A stretch of DNA of 64,000 nucleotides from Dyadobacter sp. SG02 (GTDB lineage Bacteria; Bacteroidota; Bacteroidia; Cytophagales; Spirosomataceae): assembly GCF_900109045.1 (NCBI RefSeq), contig NZ_FNYL01000001.1, positions 259,386 to 323,385 on the forward strand, in the 5' to 3' direction. The notes beneath the pieces were generated by a model. The model saw only the letters and a list, made by a program, of their open reading frames with translations. It was not told the DNA's origin and searched no databases. Position 1 is the first letter of the stretch. Each line of letters begins with the position of its first letter. Positions 50,336 through 61,129 of this stretch are shown one piece after another. The translations under genes and the position numbers were made by a program.

Positions 50336-51091
50336 TCACGAATAAATGATAAACCCCTTTTCGATGGAATTAATTTTGCGGGTCAGTCTAAAAACGCCGA
50401 TGCCATTGCTGCTTCCATTACTGTTGCTGTTGCCTTCGATCGTCTGGATAAAGCCGTTTTCCACCTTTTCGACGATTCCTGTGTGACCCATTCCGCCACC
50501 GTGGTCCTTGATAAAAATGCTACCCCGTTTAATCAATCCGGGATTAGTCGTGGCGGCGCTCTTCACGATTTTCGTCGCATTCGTATTGTTCCAATGTTTC
50601 AGGCATCCCACCGTTTTGAACAACGGGTTACTACGTCCCAGCGAAAGGGCGGCCTCGTCAAAACACCAATACACAAATCCGGCGCACCAGAACAGCCCTT
50701 CCTGCGAGCCCGCGCGCTCCATGTACATTCTGATCTCCCTGCCCCTATTGGAGAAAAGTGGGTTTTCCATGACGCCAACCTGAGATAGGGCCTGGGCTAC
50801 CGCATTTTCGAGTAGGTCCGAACCGCCGGTAGGAGCCGGCGGACTGTCGACGGGGATATTAAAAAGCACCTGCCAGGTGATCGGCCCTATTTTGCCGTCC
50901 GCAACCAACGGGTTACCGTGAATGTCGCGGTGCAATGCCTGAAATTGTTTCACGGCCGCAGTCGTTTTCGGCCCGAAAATGCCTGTCCCTTGCAGGTCGG
51001 CGATGCCCAATTCCTTCAATCGGTCTTGTACCGCTTTCACGACCTTCGTGTCGCTTTCACCGGCTTTGATTATTCTGTTGGGAAATTTCAT
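50336..51091 (-). CDS. Peptidoglycan-binding CHAP-domain hydrolase
   Basis: 251-aa protein from the ATG at 51091. Residues 8-78 are a PG_binding_1 domain (KVVKAVQDRLKELGI, then GIFGPKTTAAVKQFQ). A proline-rich linker precedes a CHAP/NlpC-like amidase domain (about 95-250) with the catalytic Cys in FWCAGFVYWC (C136) and His in GMGHTGIVEKV (H203), followed by the usual IEGNS. It would cut peptide bonds in peptidoglycan. No signal peptide is seen, so export by another route, or release upon lysis, is implied. It is the last gene of the minus-strand row behind the membrane sensor and the giant multi-protease, making a cell-wall-lysing effector role attractive but unproven. Confidence 0.87.
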   Translation of the reverse strand: MKFPNRIIKAGESDTKVVKAVQDRLKELGIADLQGTGIFGPKTTAAVKQFQALHRDIHGNPLVADGKIGPITWQVLFNIPVDSPPAPTGGSDLLENAVAQALSQVGVMENPLFSNRGREIRMYMERAGSQEGLFWCAGFVYWCFDEAALSLGRSNPLFKTVGCLKHWNNTNATKIVKSAATTNPGLIKRGSIFIKDHGGGMGHTGIVEKVENGFIQTIEGNSNSNGSSNGIGVFRLTRKINSIEKGFIIYS

Positions 51092-51147
51092 CGTGGTAAT
51101 GGATTTTAAGGTGAGATGGATCAATAAGACAAGTTACATCGAATGGT

Positions 51148-54100
51148 TTATGCCCCCGGTTTCTTGGCGTTGGTGCCTCCCAGGGTTCCGAGGAAATTGA
51201 TGATCGCAGGAATTACCGTCACGAGCGCGCCCAGGGACGTGATGATCTTTGTACTTGCTTCCCGTTGCGACGAAAGGATAAACGCCAGGATCGTCAAGGC
51301 CACAAGCACAAGTGGAACCCTGACCCGGTTCCAATTACGATTGTCATTGACCTTTTCCATGATCTTTCCAAGCTCGACAGTCCCTAAAGAACTGAGGATA
51401 AAATGACGGAATCCCCTGGTAATGAATTTGAGCCGCCCGTCGTGGTGAACGATCAGGCCTTTTTCGAGAAGGGTGTCCAATGTAGTTTGGTCGTACGAAT
51501 TGACCAGGCCATCCTCGGCAAGATCATACAGGAAGAATTTCTCCTTTTCCGACAAAGATTGCCAAATAGAAAAATAGGAATGCTGGGAGGCCGCCACGGA
51601 TTTGAGAAGAAAACTGTCGTTTCGTTCCAGCTGAGGGCTAGTGCCCAAAGCAGCACACATTTTTGGCTCAGAAACCGGGTTCAGCGCAATTTGAAATTTG
51701 CCCAGCAACTCCTGCCAACGCTCCATACTGTGGTTGCCCAGTTCCTTGGGGTTGCTTTCCAAAACCGATGCTAGCAGGCAGTCAGAGTGGATCGCCGACA
51801 AGATCAGGATCTTGCTGTTCTTTGCCTTGCTCATTAACCTTTCCAGCATGGACAATTTCAGATAAGTCGCCCTGACATTTTTGAAATTGTACTCGAAATT
51901 TTGAATGATAATGAGTTCGTATTTGGCGTTTTCGGCATCGAAAATGGGGGCGGTCCATTTTTTCATACTCACGTCGTCGTCCTTTTCCGGAATCCGCGAA
52001 GCGTCGATGATAAGCTTTTTGACCGGCGGTTGTTCGCGTCCCGTCAACAGGTCGTCTATGAGCTGCAATTGGCCAAACCTCGATGATCCGACCACGAAAA
52101 ACTGGGCTGTGGAAGTCTTGTCGGTGATCTTGTCGAGCGTCAGCGGCATCCGCGCAGCGGCTTCTGGGACTTTGATGGAAAAGATTTTATTGATCAATCC
52201 CTGGAAAACGAAATAAAAGCCCAGCAGCACCAGAAAAAAAAACACCCACAGAAAAAAGCCCTGATCTCCGAAAAGGCGTGGAAGCCTGGTGTTCAGACTT
52301 GAAGAGGCTACCCACAAATACCTGTCGTTGCCTACGTTATAGGACGTGGAGGTCGAATCCGAATGGCCGTTAACCTGGTGCATCAGATTGTTGAAATAAA
52401 ACGAAAGGTCAGCTGACGCAGGCTCGTCCAGATATAACGGAGAAGATAGCCGCTCACTTTCGTAAATGCGAAGAGATTGCAGTAAATCCCTGATTTTTTT
52501 GTCGTCTTCCAAAAATGCGACCGTACCCCTTCCGGCTACCCCGGCGGTGTCGAGCCAGTAGCCATCAAAATAGAATCCCGAACGTAACCGGGCGAGCTTT
52601 TCTTGCTCGGATTCCACGGCGTAGCTGTTCGCGCTTTCTAAACGCGCCTGCGGTATGTAGGCGTTCAGGAAATTCAGTTGCTGGGAACGCGCTATCAGGT
52701 GCTGATCGTAGTTGTAAGACGCGTTAAAAAAGATGACCATCGGAATGCCCATCGTGACGAGCATCCATGAAACCAGAACCGTGGTGTAAGTCTGGTTGTA
52801 GCCTAGCCAGGCGGTTAACTTGTTTGAACCAAGTTTCAGAACGTCGGGCAATGCATGTATGCCAAAGCAAAGGACGGCCGGGGTGAGGATGATTTTTATT
52901 TCAAAAGTCCAGAAAGTGGTCCACGATTCTTCAAGCGCCCATGCTGCCAAAACGTTCAACGACACCGGAATGGAAATCCCCCAGAGACCTGCCTTGATCT
53001 TGTACCATTTCGAAGGCAACAGCCTGTTATGGTATTTATAGGCGAACAGAAAGTTCAGAAATACGGGCATAGAAGTGCTTGCAACGAGCAACACAAAGAA
53101 CTGGCACAAAACCGGCTGATGGCGGCCAGCACATAATCCTATGAACAACAATATGTTGAATGCCGTGGAAACAATGTACTCCCAGTTGCTGGATTCTTTC
53201 GGACCGATCCAGTCGGTTTCAAACATCTGCCCTTTAAATAATGACCGCTTCGCGGAAGCCAGGAACATGACCAGCACCTGGATCGTGATCAGGAGGAACA
53301 CCAGCATTTGCATCGAAATCGTAAAGCTGTATACGTTGATGTCCCGGTAGTCGTCGAGCACCAGGTTCTCCATGACAACAAGATAGTAAGGAAGCCCCTC
53401 CCCGACCGCCTTCATTAAAACCTGGTATTCCTGGCCAAAATACCGGGTACTGAAAGTGGCGGTGACACCCTTTTCCAGACAGACTCTCAGTTTCCTTTCC
53501 TCCGAGAATTCTTCGAACAAATTTTCATTCAGATTGCGGGTAGAGTCGGAATGATACAAAACTTTGCCCGATCTGTCGATCATCGCAAAAGTGTATGCCG
53601 GGGGCATTTTATAATCCTTAAGACTTTTTACCCGGAACGAAATTGCAGCGACCTTCGCTTTGCCGATAGAAGACGCGATGGAGATGTCCGTCAGAAAATC
53701 ACCCGATATCCACGAAACAACCTGATCGACATACAAAGCCGATTCTTCCGAGCCTTTTAGCAGATAAGGCGCACCGTTCACGATGTTCTTGAAATAAGCG
53801 CGGTCTTTGAACTGACCCGAAAAGCCCGGTTCGCGACGGTCTACATTCCAGGTCCGAACCTCGGTCCCGTTCTTGTCCATCCAGAAAACCCGGTCGAGAT
53901 CTATACCCTGGGTAATGCGGTCAATGGCATTATCCAAAATGATATCCTTGAACATCGTGCCGCTACTACCGGTAAACGAGTCCTTGAAACGAGAGTGACT
54001 TTCAATGAGCTGATTAATACAAAAAAGCCGGTGATAGGTGTCGGCGATCTCCTGAACAAAAGCCGCCCTCACCGCCTCGGCAAGCACCTCTTTGGCTTTC

Positions 54101-55020
54101 GCTTCACCGCCGGCCGGTTTTCTGCCATATTTTACCAGACACATGAATAACATCGACAGCAAAAACATCGAGACCACCGTAACGGATATCGCGTCGGTGC
54201 GCGTTAGCCTGTCCTCTTCTCCAAGCTGGTATAGCTTGATAATGGGGAAAGTGACAAGAATGATCGTAAAGATGGTAATCAGTAGTAGGATGAGATAGGG
54301 CGGCAATCGCGTTTTTGCTTGAAAGAAATTCTCTTTCGATACCACGCCCATAACATAAACGTCGATTTTGTTACCCAGTTTCACCGGTTGCACAAACAGC
54401 AGCCGCTCACTTCCAGCAATTTCGCGGTAAACAATTTCTGATGCGGCCAGCTTTTTCCTTTTGGTAAAAATCGAATCCCGAAGAGGGTCAAAACCGGAAG
54501 AAAAGGTTTCATAAAGTACCGTCAGACTGTCTGTGACGATATAGTGCTCAAAAACATTCTCCGGCAACAAGGGCTTTATGAAGTCGGAGAAAGTATATTC
54601 CAACGACAACGTATAATCGTGATTTCTGTATTTAACCGAATCGGAAAGGACTAATTGCCGCGGCTGATGTGGAAGTAACTTCAACGATATGAAATCCGGT
54701 TTCGGCGGTACGATTTGCGTAATTGGGAAGTTATTCGTTCGTTGCTGACGCAGAAACGCGTTCAACGTGGCTATACCCGTATTGGGCAAAGTCGTTCCGA
54801 GTTTCTCGCTTTTAAGATAAGTTTGAAGTTGAAGGTGTCCGGTTTCGATCTTGCTCCGGATATTCCTGGCAACGTTCTGAAGCGTCCTAAATTTCCATTC
54901 CTTGATACTTGCTTCCGTGTCGGGCAAATATTTGAAGTAATAAAAACAAGCGAGAACTGCTACAACCCCCAGCGTCAGAAATGCGGGGATATTTTCCTTG
55001 GATGGCAATAACGATCTCAT
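51148..55020 (-). CDS. Multi-pass membrane sensor with Cache domain and ATPase-like tail
   Basis: 1290-aa protein from the ATG at 55020; the frame to 55119 adds 33 residues with no signal features. Numbering from this ATG: one membrane segment at 12-31, an extracytoplasmic region, segments at 241-263 and 275-297, a Cache-like sensor (about 365-490, DRVFWMDKNGTEVRTWNVDR), then about seven more segments (565-765, 920-943). The cytoplasmic tail (about 960-1210) has a degenerate P-loop VVGSSRFGQL, an acidic strand KYELIIIQNFE and a winged helix (SEKEKFFLYDLAEDGLVNSY). A C-terminal membrane pair ends at about 1275. It looks like a signal-transducing STAND-like protein, lying 135 bases from the multi-protease gene. 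Ligand and output are unknown. Confidence 0.75.
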   Translation of the reverse strand: MRSLLPSKENIPAFLTLGVVAVLACFYYFKYLPDTEASIKEWKFRTLQNVARNIRSKIETGHLQLQTYLKSEKLGTTLPNTGIATLNAFLRQQRTNNFPITQIVPPKPDFISLKLLPHQPRQLVLSDSVKYRNHDYTLSLEYTFSDFIKPLLPENVFEHYIVTDSLTVLYETFSSGFDPLRDSIFTKRKKLAASEIVYREIAGSERLLFVQPVKLGNKIDVYVMGVVSKENFFQAKTRLPPYLILLLITIFTIILVTFPIIKLYQLGEEDRLTRTDAISVTVVSMFLLSMLFMCLVKYGRKPAGGEAKAKEVLAEAVRAAFVQEIADTYHRLFCINQLIESHSRFKDSFTGSSGTMFKDIILDNAIDRITQGIDLDRVFWMDKNGTEVRTWNVDRREPGFSGQFKDRAYFKNIVNGAPYLLKGSEESALYVDQVVSWISGDFLTDISIASSIGKAKVAAISFRVKSLKDYKMPPAYTFAMIDRSGKVLYHSDSTRNLNENLFEEFSEERKLRVCLEKGVTATFSTRYFGQEYQVLMKAVGEGLPYYLVVMENLVLDDYRDINVYSFTISMQMLVFLLITIQVLVMFLASAKRSLFKGQMFETDWIGPKESSNWEYIVSTAFNILLFIGLCAGRHQPVLCQFFVLLVASTSMPVFLNFLFAYKYHNRLLPSKWYKIKAGLWGISIPVSLNVLAAWALEESWTTFWTFEIKIILTPAVLCFGIHALPDVLKLGSNKLTAWLGYNQTYTTVLVSWMLVTMGIPMVIFFNASYNYDQHLIARSQQLNFLNAYIPQARLESANSYAVESEQEKLARLRSGFYFDGYWLDTAGVAGRGTVAFLEDDKKIRDLLQSLRIYESERLSSPLYLDEPASADLSFYFNNLMHQVNGHSDSTSTSYNVGNDRYLWVASSSLNTRLPRLFGDQGFFLWVFFFLVLLGFYFVFQGLINKIFSIKVPEAAARMPLTLDKITDKTSTAQFFVVGSSRFGQLQLIDDLLTGREQPPVKKLIIDASRIPEKDDDVSMKKWTAPIFDAENAKYELIIIQNFEYNFKNVRATYLKLSMLERLMSKAKNSKILILSAIHSDCLLASVLESNPKELGNHSMERWQELLGKFQIALNPVSEPKMCAALGTSPQLERNDSFLLKSVAASQHSYFSIWQSLSEKEKFFLYDLAEDGLVNSYDQTTLDTLLEKGLIVHHDGRLKFITRGFRHFILSSLGTVELGKIMEKVNDNRNWNRVRVPLVLVALTILAFILSSQREASTKIITSLGALVTVIPAIINFLGTLGGTNAKKPGA

Positions 55021-55155
55021 GGGCACTAAGGGACAAATTCGTGGATCTCCGGCGCAGATGCGCCCGCACTTGCATTCTACTATCCTCCGAAAAGGAAAGA
55101 GACCAATCCGTTCGGGCATTACACCCGAATGGATCGCCTGCCGAAGGCTACTTTT

Positions 55156-58100
55156 TTACAGCCAGTTCGTCACCTGGTCTACAATCTCCTGATCTTCGAA
55201 ATAGACAAGGTGATGAACCCCGTCGTGCTTATTGCAGAAGAAAGTGTTGCCGGGCGTCTTGTTCTCGTTGATTGCGCCAAGGAAAGGCACGATCATATCA
55301 TTGGGGCTCCCTCCGAAAATAAGGTTGTCACTGGCGATGTCAAGTACCGATTTCAATCCCTTTCCGGTGTAGTTCATACCTATCAAATAATGGTTGTTTC
55401 CCAGCGGATTCGACTTATTAAGGTTGGTAAGAAACTTGCTACCCGGAGCCATATCGGCCAATCCAGGCATCTTCCAGACGAGCCCTATGCCCATTTTGGC
55501 AGCAAATGCGATGGCACCTAGTGCAAAAGACGAGCCGCCGGATACCGTCATCACCAGCCCGGTGAACCGGTTGAGCAGCTGGCCGATGTTCTCGCCAGAC
55601 GCCATCGGCGTTCCGAAATGCGGTCCTGCGCTCAGGATCATTTTTGTCGTGGCCGGGAAAGCCGCTCGTGCCACCAGCGCGCCCCGGCTCGTTCCTATGA
55701 CCGTTACCTTGCTGGCTTCGATGCCCAGCAATTTCAGCGAAGACGCGATTTCCGCAGCATTCTCGTCTATTCCCGATTTGATAGTCGACATGTTAAAGCC
55801 TAGCACATAATTGCCGAACTTCTTCTTTTTGAGGACAGACAGGAAACCGGGGTTTGCAAGGAGATGCCTGAACGAAAACTCCACCGAGCTGAAAGTTCCG
55901 TGGCTCAAAAACAGCACATTATCCTGTTTCGGCAGCGCATCCTTCGCTATCTTGTCGTTAGGATCAAATTGTCGCCAGTTAATTCCGGTAGTTGTGATCT
56001 CTCCCAGAAGCAATCCTTGCATGTCCGAGGCGGCCTTGTCCTGCACCGTACGGAAGACATTGACAATAAATTTGCCGATTTTTCTAAATATTCCCCGCGA
56101 GGCCGGAATGGTGATGTTCAAAATATGGTCGGCTTCCAGATGAATCAGCGTATCCGCCGCCCCCCTGCTGGCTTCGTTTTCCTCAGGCACTGCCCAACGG
56201 TAGTTTTTCGTACCGTCCTCGTACTCTTCCGTAACCAGGAACATCGACTCCTCACCAAGGCCCTCTCCTACGACGCTGATCTGCGCCTGGCCGCCTGCAC
56301 GAACCGCATCATCTGACATGCTTAGCTGGAATCCTCCGATGTGGATGTCATCAACCGGTTGATTCAGGCTGGAAATCGTTCCGGCAATATTTTCGAGCGA
56401 TACCACGAGCCGTTTTCCCAGCGCCAGCTCAACGACCTCCGTCGCGAACGTCGGCTGATTTGAGCGCGCAGCGATGCCGCGCCGGCTCAGTCCCAAATCC
56501 ACCGCGAGCAATTTTTTAAGGTTGGACGAAGCATATTTCGAATAATATAGCGCAGTTTTCAACTTAGCGGTCAACTGGTTGTCCTTGCTGAATTCTGCGA
56601 GTTCCGGATCGGTGAAAATGAGCTGTTCGATTTCAAGCGAGAACATTTCTTTCAGCACGGGATCATTAGCTGTTCCCGACGACCGGTACCACATGCCGAT
56701 CAAATCGTCGATCCCGACACGCCCAATCGAATCTCTCTCTTCCTCAAACGCCGCGGGATTCTGATTGATACTGTTCAACAGTCCCTGTGCATTAATATCC
56801 AGCGCGTCTTTCGCTTTTAACAAACCGTTGCCGAAATACTCGTTGTACTGGCGGTCACCCAGGATGAAAAAGTTGCCGAAATCCGCATTTTTAGACTGAT
56901 CGGCACTCTGGAAAAGCGCTTGTCGTACGATTTCGGCCTTTTTCCAGGTGCCGGCGACGTGCTTTAAAACGCTCTGGTATTTCAAACAGTACAAAGCGGC
57001 CGCGGCCGCGATTTGCGGCGTTGCACTGGATGTTCCTCCACCCGATTTGGAATAGAAAGGCCTTTTTTCATTGGAAAACCACAGGACGTTAGGCGTGTAG
57101 GCCGCCAACGCGGTCCGCATAGCCTCGTTCGGTCCGTAGCAGGATTGCATATACTTTCCGCCCGCGGCCCTCGAAACCTCATTGAACTCGTTTAAATAGG
57201 GCGTTTTGTCAAAGGTGGCGCCGGTTGCGGCAATCACGCGGTTGAGGCGGGCCGGGTACATCAGGGTCGACGGTAAGGCTTTCTGGATTCCTCTCGACCA
57301 GCTGTTCCCTCCCGCGCTCACGACTATCACACCCTTATCATAAGCATTGTTCACGGCCTCCACCATTACTTTGGACGGAGCACCGGCCATAGACATTGTG
57401 ACCACGTCGGCTTTCAGTACGTCGACGGCATAATCGAGCGCCCTGGCAAAGCTTTTGCCTCTCAGAATGGCAACCGACTCACTGATTTTTAACGTCACAA
57501 CCCGTGCGAACGGAAAGCCGCCGAAGTAGTCGTTTGCATTCAAAGCAGTTTCGCCGGGCAGTTCGAGTTTACCCCCTGCCAGCAATGCGATCGTACCGTT
57601 ACCGTGCCCTTGCTGCTCAATAAAATCGGGGATAATCCATTTGTCCCGATCGATCGGGTCGTCGAAACGATGGCTCGATTTGAGGTCGAGATTCATCGGG
57701 TGCATGGGCCCGCCTGCCAGCACGCCTGTGTCGATATGCGCGATCAGCGGATATTGATCCAATGGCCTCGTGACCTTACCCAGGATAAATTCGTTGGGAC
57801 AAACCTCTTTCAAAGCAGATGTCAACTGACTGTACGTGTCGGTCAAATGCCAAAGGGCGTCAAAACCCGACCCGGGGGCGGGCGACGGATAAGTGTCGAG
57901 GTAATCGTCGTCCGAGCCCCGTGACGTCTCCACCCTGGGATCGCCGAAAACGACGCTGGCCAGATCCGGTTCGATAAATACGCGCGCATGACCATCCGGG
58001 CTCATACTTTTATAGGCGGTATAAGCTTTGTCCCAAATGGTGTCTCCACCAAATCGCGCCGCACTGACTTCCGATCTCGCTGAAAAATGATCTCTCCCTC

Positions 58101-60684
58101 CCCGTCCGGTCGCCTTTACCTGAAAACTTACCAACGATTCGTTCCCGCCCAGCAAAAGCCTGTTACATTCCGGCAAATCCGAAAAGACATCCTGGTCGTC
58201 AGTCGGTTTGGGGCGCCCGGCGGTGCTTTCATCTACCCTGTCAACACTCACCGACATTGGTGCGTTGTCGCCCTGGGCGAAAAGCAATGCGCGAAGAAAG
58301 CTATCCGTATCTCCGTACAAATTAAGCATTGGAATTTGGTTGGCAGGCATGAGCCCTTTCAGTTTATCGAAAGTAACCCTGTAAGTCAATCCCTTCTCGC
58401 TGTTGATAAGATTGAACAGTTTCAATGTAAAGTCGCCATACCCGTTGATCTCCGACGCAAACTGGTGATCCTGGCATGCGGCGAAATGGATAATGGATGC
58501 ATTGTATTCGTTATTAATCCCGCGGTCGCCCCGCGCCGACTTCCTCTCCGTATTATATTCCGCCCTGTTTTCATGATAAACCTTGTTGGCAATCTCCATA
58601 GGCATGAAACGAAGGCGCTTCAATCCCCCAAGCTGTGGCGTAACGAGGCTGCCGATCCCTCGTGTGACGATCCGGTTTCGGGTGTTGGTGCCGCTGTGGC
58701 AACAATCCGTATACCAAAACACCCGCACCCCTTTTTTAAATTTTGTCAGGTAATCCCGGATCTCGTCGTCGAGCAACAATCCGTCGTGGAGTACCAGGGC
58801 CTCGTCATTCCCGTCTTCGTCGTCTAGATTTTTGTCTTCCACCATTGTACCGTGCCCCGAGTAAGTGAACAGGACTTCATCTCCGTCCTCCGCCTCGCGG
58901 ACCGCATTTTCCAGTACGGTACGGATCGCTCCCCTTGTCGCGTCGTCATCTGTAAAAATCAGTTGTTGGTACCCCTTCTGCTCGGTAACAGCCTTGAAAA
59001 GCCCCAGGTCATTCTTGCAGCCTTCCAGCTGCGGAAACGTGCCTTTGTAGACATCTTCACTCACATTATCTACCGCCACATGGATGGCTATTTTCTTGTT
59101 CTTTTTAGAATCACTCATGGTTCGATATGAAGGTTTTGAATTTTTTGATAATTGGGAAAGCTTCAATAACTCATGCGCATTGATGATGCCGTGGCCTAGT
59201 TTATCCTTGAAATACAGTGGCTTTGGGGACGCGGGGTAATAACAGGCCGCGCAGATCAAGCCCCTGGCCTGCTTCAAGGTGAGTTCGTTGTTCACGGAAA
59301 GCATCAGGGCCGCCACGCCGGCCATGCCGGGACAGGAAGCCGATGTGCCGCCGAATGCATAATAGTAATCCGTTTCCGAGTACCCTTTTCCGCCAATCCG
59401 ATCGATCGTCGGGACGCCGTACGCGGTTTTTACCACACCCGCTTCCAGGAACACCTCGCTGCTCGGGAAACAGCAAAACAGATTATTTCCATAATCGGAG
59501 TAATTGGTCAGCGTTCCTCCCCGATTTACGGCCCCTATCGCCATGACGAATTCATTGGATGCGTATCCGTCGTAATCAACGGGCTCCTTACCGTTGCCGG
59601 CAGCAAAGAAAATAAGGCATCCTTTGCCATTGCGTCCCTTAGTGGCCGCGTATTCCAGTGCAAGGCGTGTATGGTCGGGAAGCGGATGCTGCGAGAAGGA
59701 TTTAAACTCCGAAAACGGGTCCCCATCGGCCGGACCCCAGCTGCACGAAATAATGTCTGCGCCCTGCTTCACTGCCCAGTAAATCGCCTCCGATTCCAGT
59801 ACAGAACCCAGGCCTTTCGATCTGACGACGATCAATTCTGCTTCCGGGGCTATTCCCAGCGTATCGGGGTCGTCGCTACAAGCAATGCTGGCACAGGCGG
59901 TACCGTGCATTTCGGAGTCGTCCTTGTGCGACCCGTCGGAACCGTCCAGCAACATATCGGTGCTGACGATCTTCCGTTTCTTCCTCAAAAACGAAGGGTG
60001 CGCCAGGTCGATTCCGTCGTCCACAATGCATATTTTCGATCCCTTTCCCTTCGAAATAGTCCAGCTTTCCTGTAGGTGGATCATTTTTTCAATCCAACGA
60101 TCGTACACCACCGGGGCGGGTGCGTGGGTTTTGATCACGGTCTTTCTGTGAACGACCAATTCCGGATGACAAAATTCGACGGACTGCTCCCGGAGGATGG
60201 TATTGCACAATGTAAAAATCTCCCTGTGTACATCCTCGACCGGCTGCATGAAGAAGGCATTCTCCGTGAAATGAAGTTTACGTTTTAAAACCAATCCGTA
60301 CCGCGCAAATACCGCGCTGTACTGAGAGTCGTCCGTACCTTTTTTGAATTTGATGAAAAGGTTGCCGGTGTATATCTGATAAACGCCGGAATCGGCCCGC
60401 TGGAGTACCGTTCCGATATATTCGATAAGTGGATGGTCGAGCGACCTTACCAATTGTTTAAACAGGTCGATTTCTCCCAGAATGGCGTCCCGCAGGCGGT
60501 ACACATAGGAAGAAGCTTCCGGGTAATAGTCCAACAAGATGGTCCGATCGGTAAACTGAAATCCCTCCAAGCGGGAAAACAGTACCTCCGGATTGAATTG
60601 CTCCCCGGTCCTGATGATAATCTTGTCCGGCGATTCCGTTAATTGGTGAGGCTTACTATTCTCACCCTGATAAAAAAACTGCAT
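55156..60684 (-). CDS. Subtilase-caspase-subtilase-hydrolase fusion protein
   Basis: 1842-aa protein with four enzymatic domains. (1) Subtilase, about 190-510: D222 in IVDDGID, H260 in HGTACAS, N364 in AAGNG, S448 in GGTSAS. (2) Caspase-like C14 peptidase, about 530-800: H611 in YSGHGT and C662 in TDCCHSG. (3) Second subtilase, about 950-1300: D985 in HIDTG, H1027 in GHGNGT, N1127, S1219 in GGGTSS. (4) Alpha/beta-hydrolase, about 1585-1842: nucleophile S1666 in GTSRG, acid D1796 in SPNDMIVP, His 1824 or 1825. All catalytic sets look intact. There is no signal peptide, so it is probably cytoplasmic. The neighbours are a membrane sensor, a CHAP hydrolase and a small hydrophobic-tailed protein. 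A death-inducing or defence proteolytic cascade is inferred. I know of no described protein with this order. Confidence 0.88.
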   Translation of the reverse strand: MQFFYQGENSKPHQLTESPDKIIIRTGEQFNPEVLFSRLEGFQFTDRTILLDYYPEASSYVYRLRDAILGEIDLFKQLVRSLDHPLIEYIGTVLQRADSGVYQIYTGNLFIKFKKGTDDSQYSAVFARYGLVLKRKLHFTENAFFMQPVEDVHREIFTLCNTILREQSVEFCHPELVVHRKTVIKTHAPAPVVYDRWIEKMIHLQESWTISKGKGSKICIVDDGIDLAHPSFLRKKRKIVSTDMLLDGSDGSHKDDSEMHGTACASIACSDDPDTLGIAPEAELIVVRSKGLGSVLESEAIYWAVKQGADIISCSWGPADGDPFSEFKSFSQHPLPDHTRLALEYAATKGRNGKGCLIFFAAGNGKEPVDYDGYASNEFVMAIGAVNRGGTLTNYSDYGNNLFCCFPSSEVFLEAGVVKTAYGVPTIDRIGGKGYSETDYYYAFGGTSASCPGMAGVAALMLSVNNELTLKQARGLICAACYYPASPKPLYFKDKLGHGIINAHELLKLSQLSKNSKPSYRTMSDSKKNKKIAIHVAVDNVSEDVYKGTFPQLEGCKNDLGLFKAVTEQKGYQQLIFTDDDATRGAIRTVLENAVREAEDGDEVLFTYSGHGTMVEDKNLDDEDGNDEALVLHDGLLLDDEIRDYLTKFKKGVRVFWYTDCCHSGTNTRNRIVTRGIGSLVTPQLGGLKRLRFMPMEIANKVYHENRAEYNTERKSARGDRGINNEYNASIIHFAACQDHQFASEINGYGDFTLKLFNLINSEKGLTYRVTFDKLKGLMPANQIPMLNLYGDTDSFLRALLFAQGDNAPMSVSVDRVDESTAGRPKPTDDQDVFSDLPECNRLLLGGNESLVSFQVKATGRGGRDHFSARSEVSAARFGGDTIWDKAYTAYKSMSPDGHARVFIEPDLASVVFGDPRVETSRGSDDDYLDTYPSPAPGSGFDALWHLTDTYSQLTSALKEVCPNEFILGKVTRPLDQYPLIAHIDTGVLAGGPMHPMNLDLKSSHRFDDPIDRDKWIIPDFIEQQGHGNGTIALLAGGKLELPGETALNANDYFGGFPFARVVTLKISESVAILRGKSFARALDYAVDVLKADVVTMSMAGAPSKVMVEAVNNAYDKGVIVVSAGGNSWSRGIQKALPSTLMYPARLNRVIAATGATFDKTPYLNEFNEVSRAAGGKYMQSCYGPNEAMRTALAAYTPNVLWFSNEKRPFYSKSGGGTSSATPQIAAAAALYCLKYQSVLKHVAGTWKKAEIVRQALFQSADQSKNADFGNFFILGDRQYNEYFGNGLLKAKDALDINAQGLLNSINQNPAAFEEERDSIGRVGIDDLIGMWYRSSGTANDPVLKEMFSLEIEQLIFTDPELAEFSKDNQLTAKLKTALYYSKYASSNLKKLLAVDLGLSRRGIAARSNQPTFATEVVELALGKRLVVSLENIAGTISSLNQPVDDIHIGGFQLSMSDDAVRAGGQAQISVVGEGLGEESMFLVTEEYEDGTKNYRWAVPEENEASRGAADTLIHLEADHILNITIPASRGIFRKIGKFIVNVFRTVQDKAASDMQGLLLGEITTTGINWRQFDPNDKIAKDALPKQDNVLFLSHGTFSSVEFSFRHLLANPGFLSVLKKKKFGNYVLGFNMSTIKSGIDENAAEIASSLKLLGIEASKVTVIGTSRGALVARAAFPATTKMILSAGPHFGTPMASGENIGQLLNRFTGLVMTVSGGSSFALGAIAFAAKMGIGLVWKMPGLADMAPGSKFLTNLNKSNPLGNNHYLIGMNYTGKGLKSVLDIASDNLIFGGSPNDMIVPFLGAINENKTPGNTFFCNKHDGVHHLVYFEDQEIVDQVTNWL

Positions 60685-61129
60685 GGCGAAGGGTGGCTGG
60701 ATATTAAATCGTGTATCGGCTGACCAATTAAACCTTAATGTATATACGTAATATTGAAAAACGCTGACATTGTCAGAATCAACAAAGCTTCATCACAAGG
60801 CGGTTTTTGCGCAGAGTGGTTACCCGCTGTCTCTCATGCCGTAACCGCTATCGGATGATAGGTTTTCAAGGATTTAAAAACGGGTCTGAAACCCGGGGAG
60901 ATAAGTAAAGCGTTTCAATCATATCGAAGGAGAGTTAAGGTTGAAATTGAGAACTACTTGTAACAATTTAGTAGAAAAAAAACTTCTAAAAAACGGCTCT
61001 TCGCACCTCAAACGATACGGACTAGTTATTCGGCTATTTCATTGAAATGTTCCGAAGGAGCGTGATTAGGAAGGACGGTTGACGCGTCCTTCCCAGCCGC
61101 AGCGCCTTCAAGACATGATCAATGGCGCA
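60685..61129. other. Gene-free stretch
   Basis: No supported gene. An AT-rich region near 60735-60760 (AATGTATATACGTAATATTG) may hold the promoter of the multi-protease row. No strong palindrome was seen. Confidence 0.4.

Noticed and set aside
55020..55119. Upstream 33-residue extension of the membrane sensor
   Set aside because: It is Cys- and Arg-rich, lacks family features, and would leave the first membrane segment far from the N-terminus; the ATG at 55020 is preferred.
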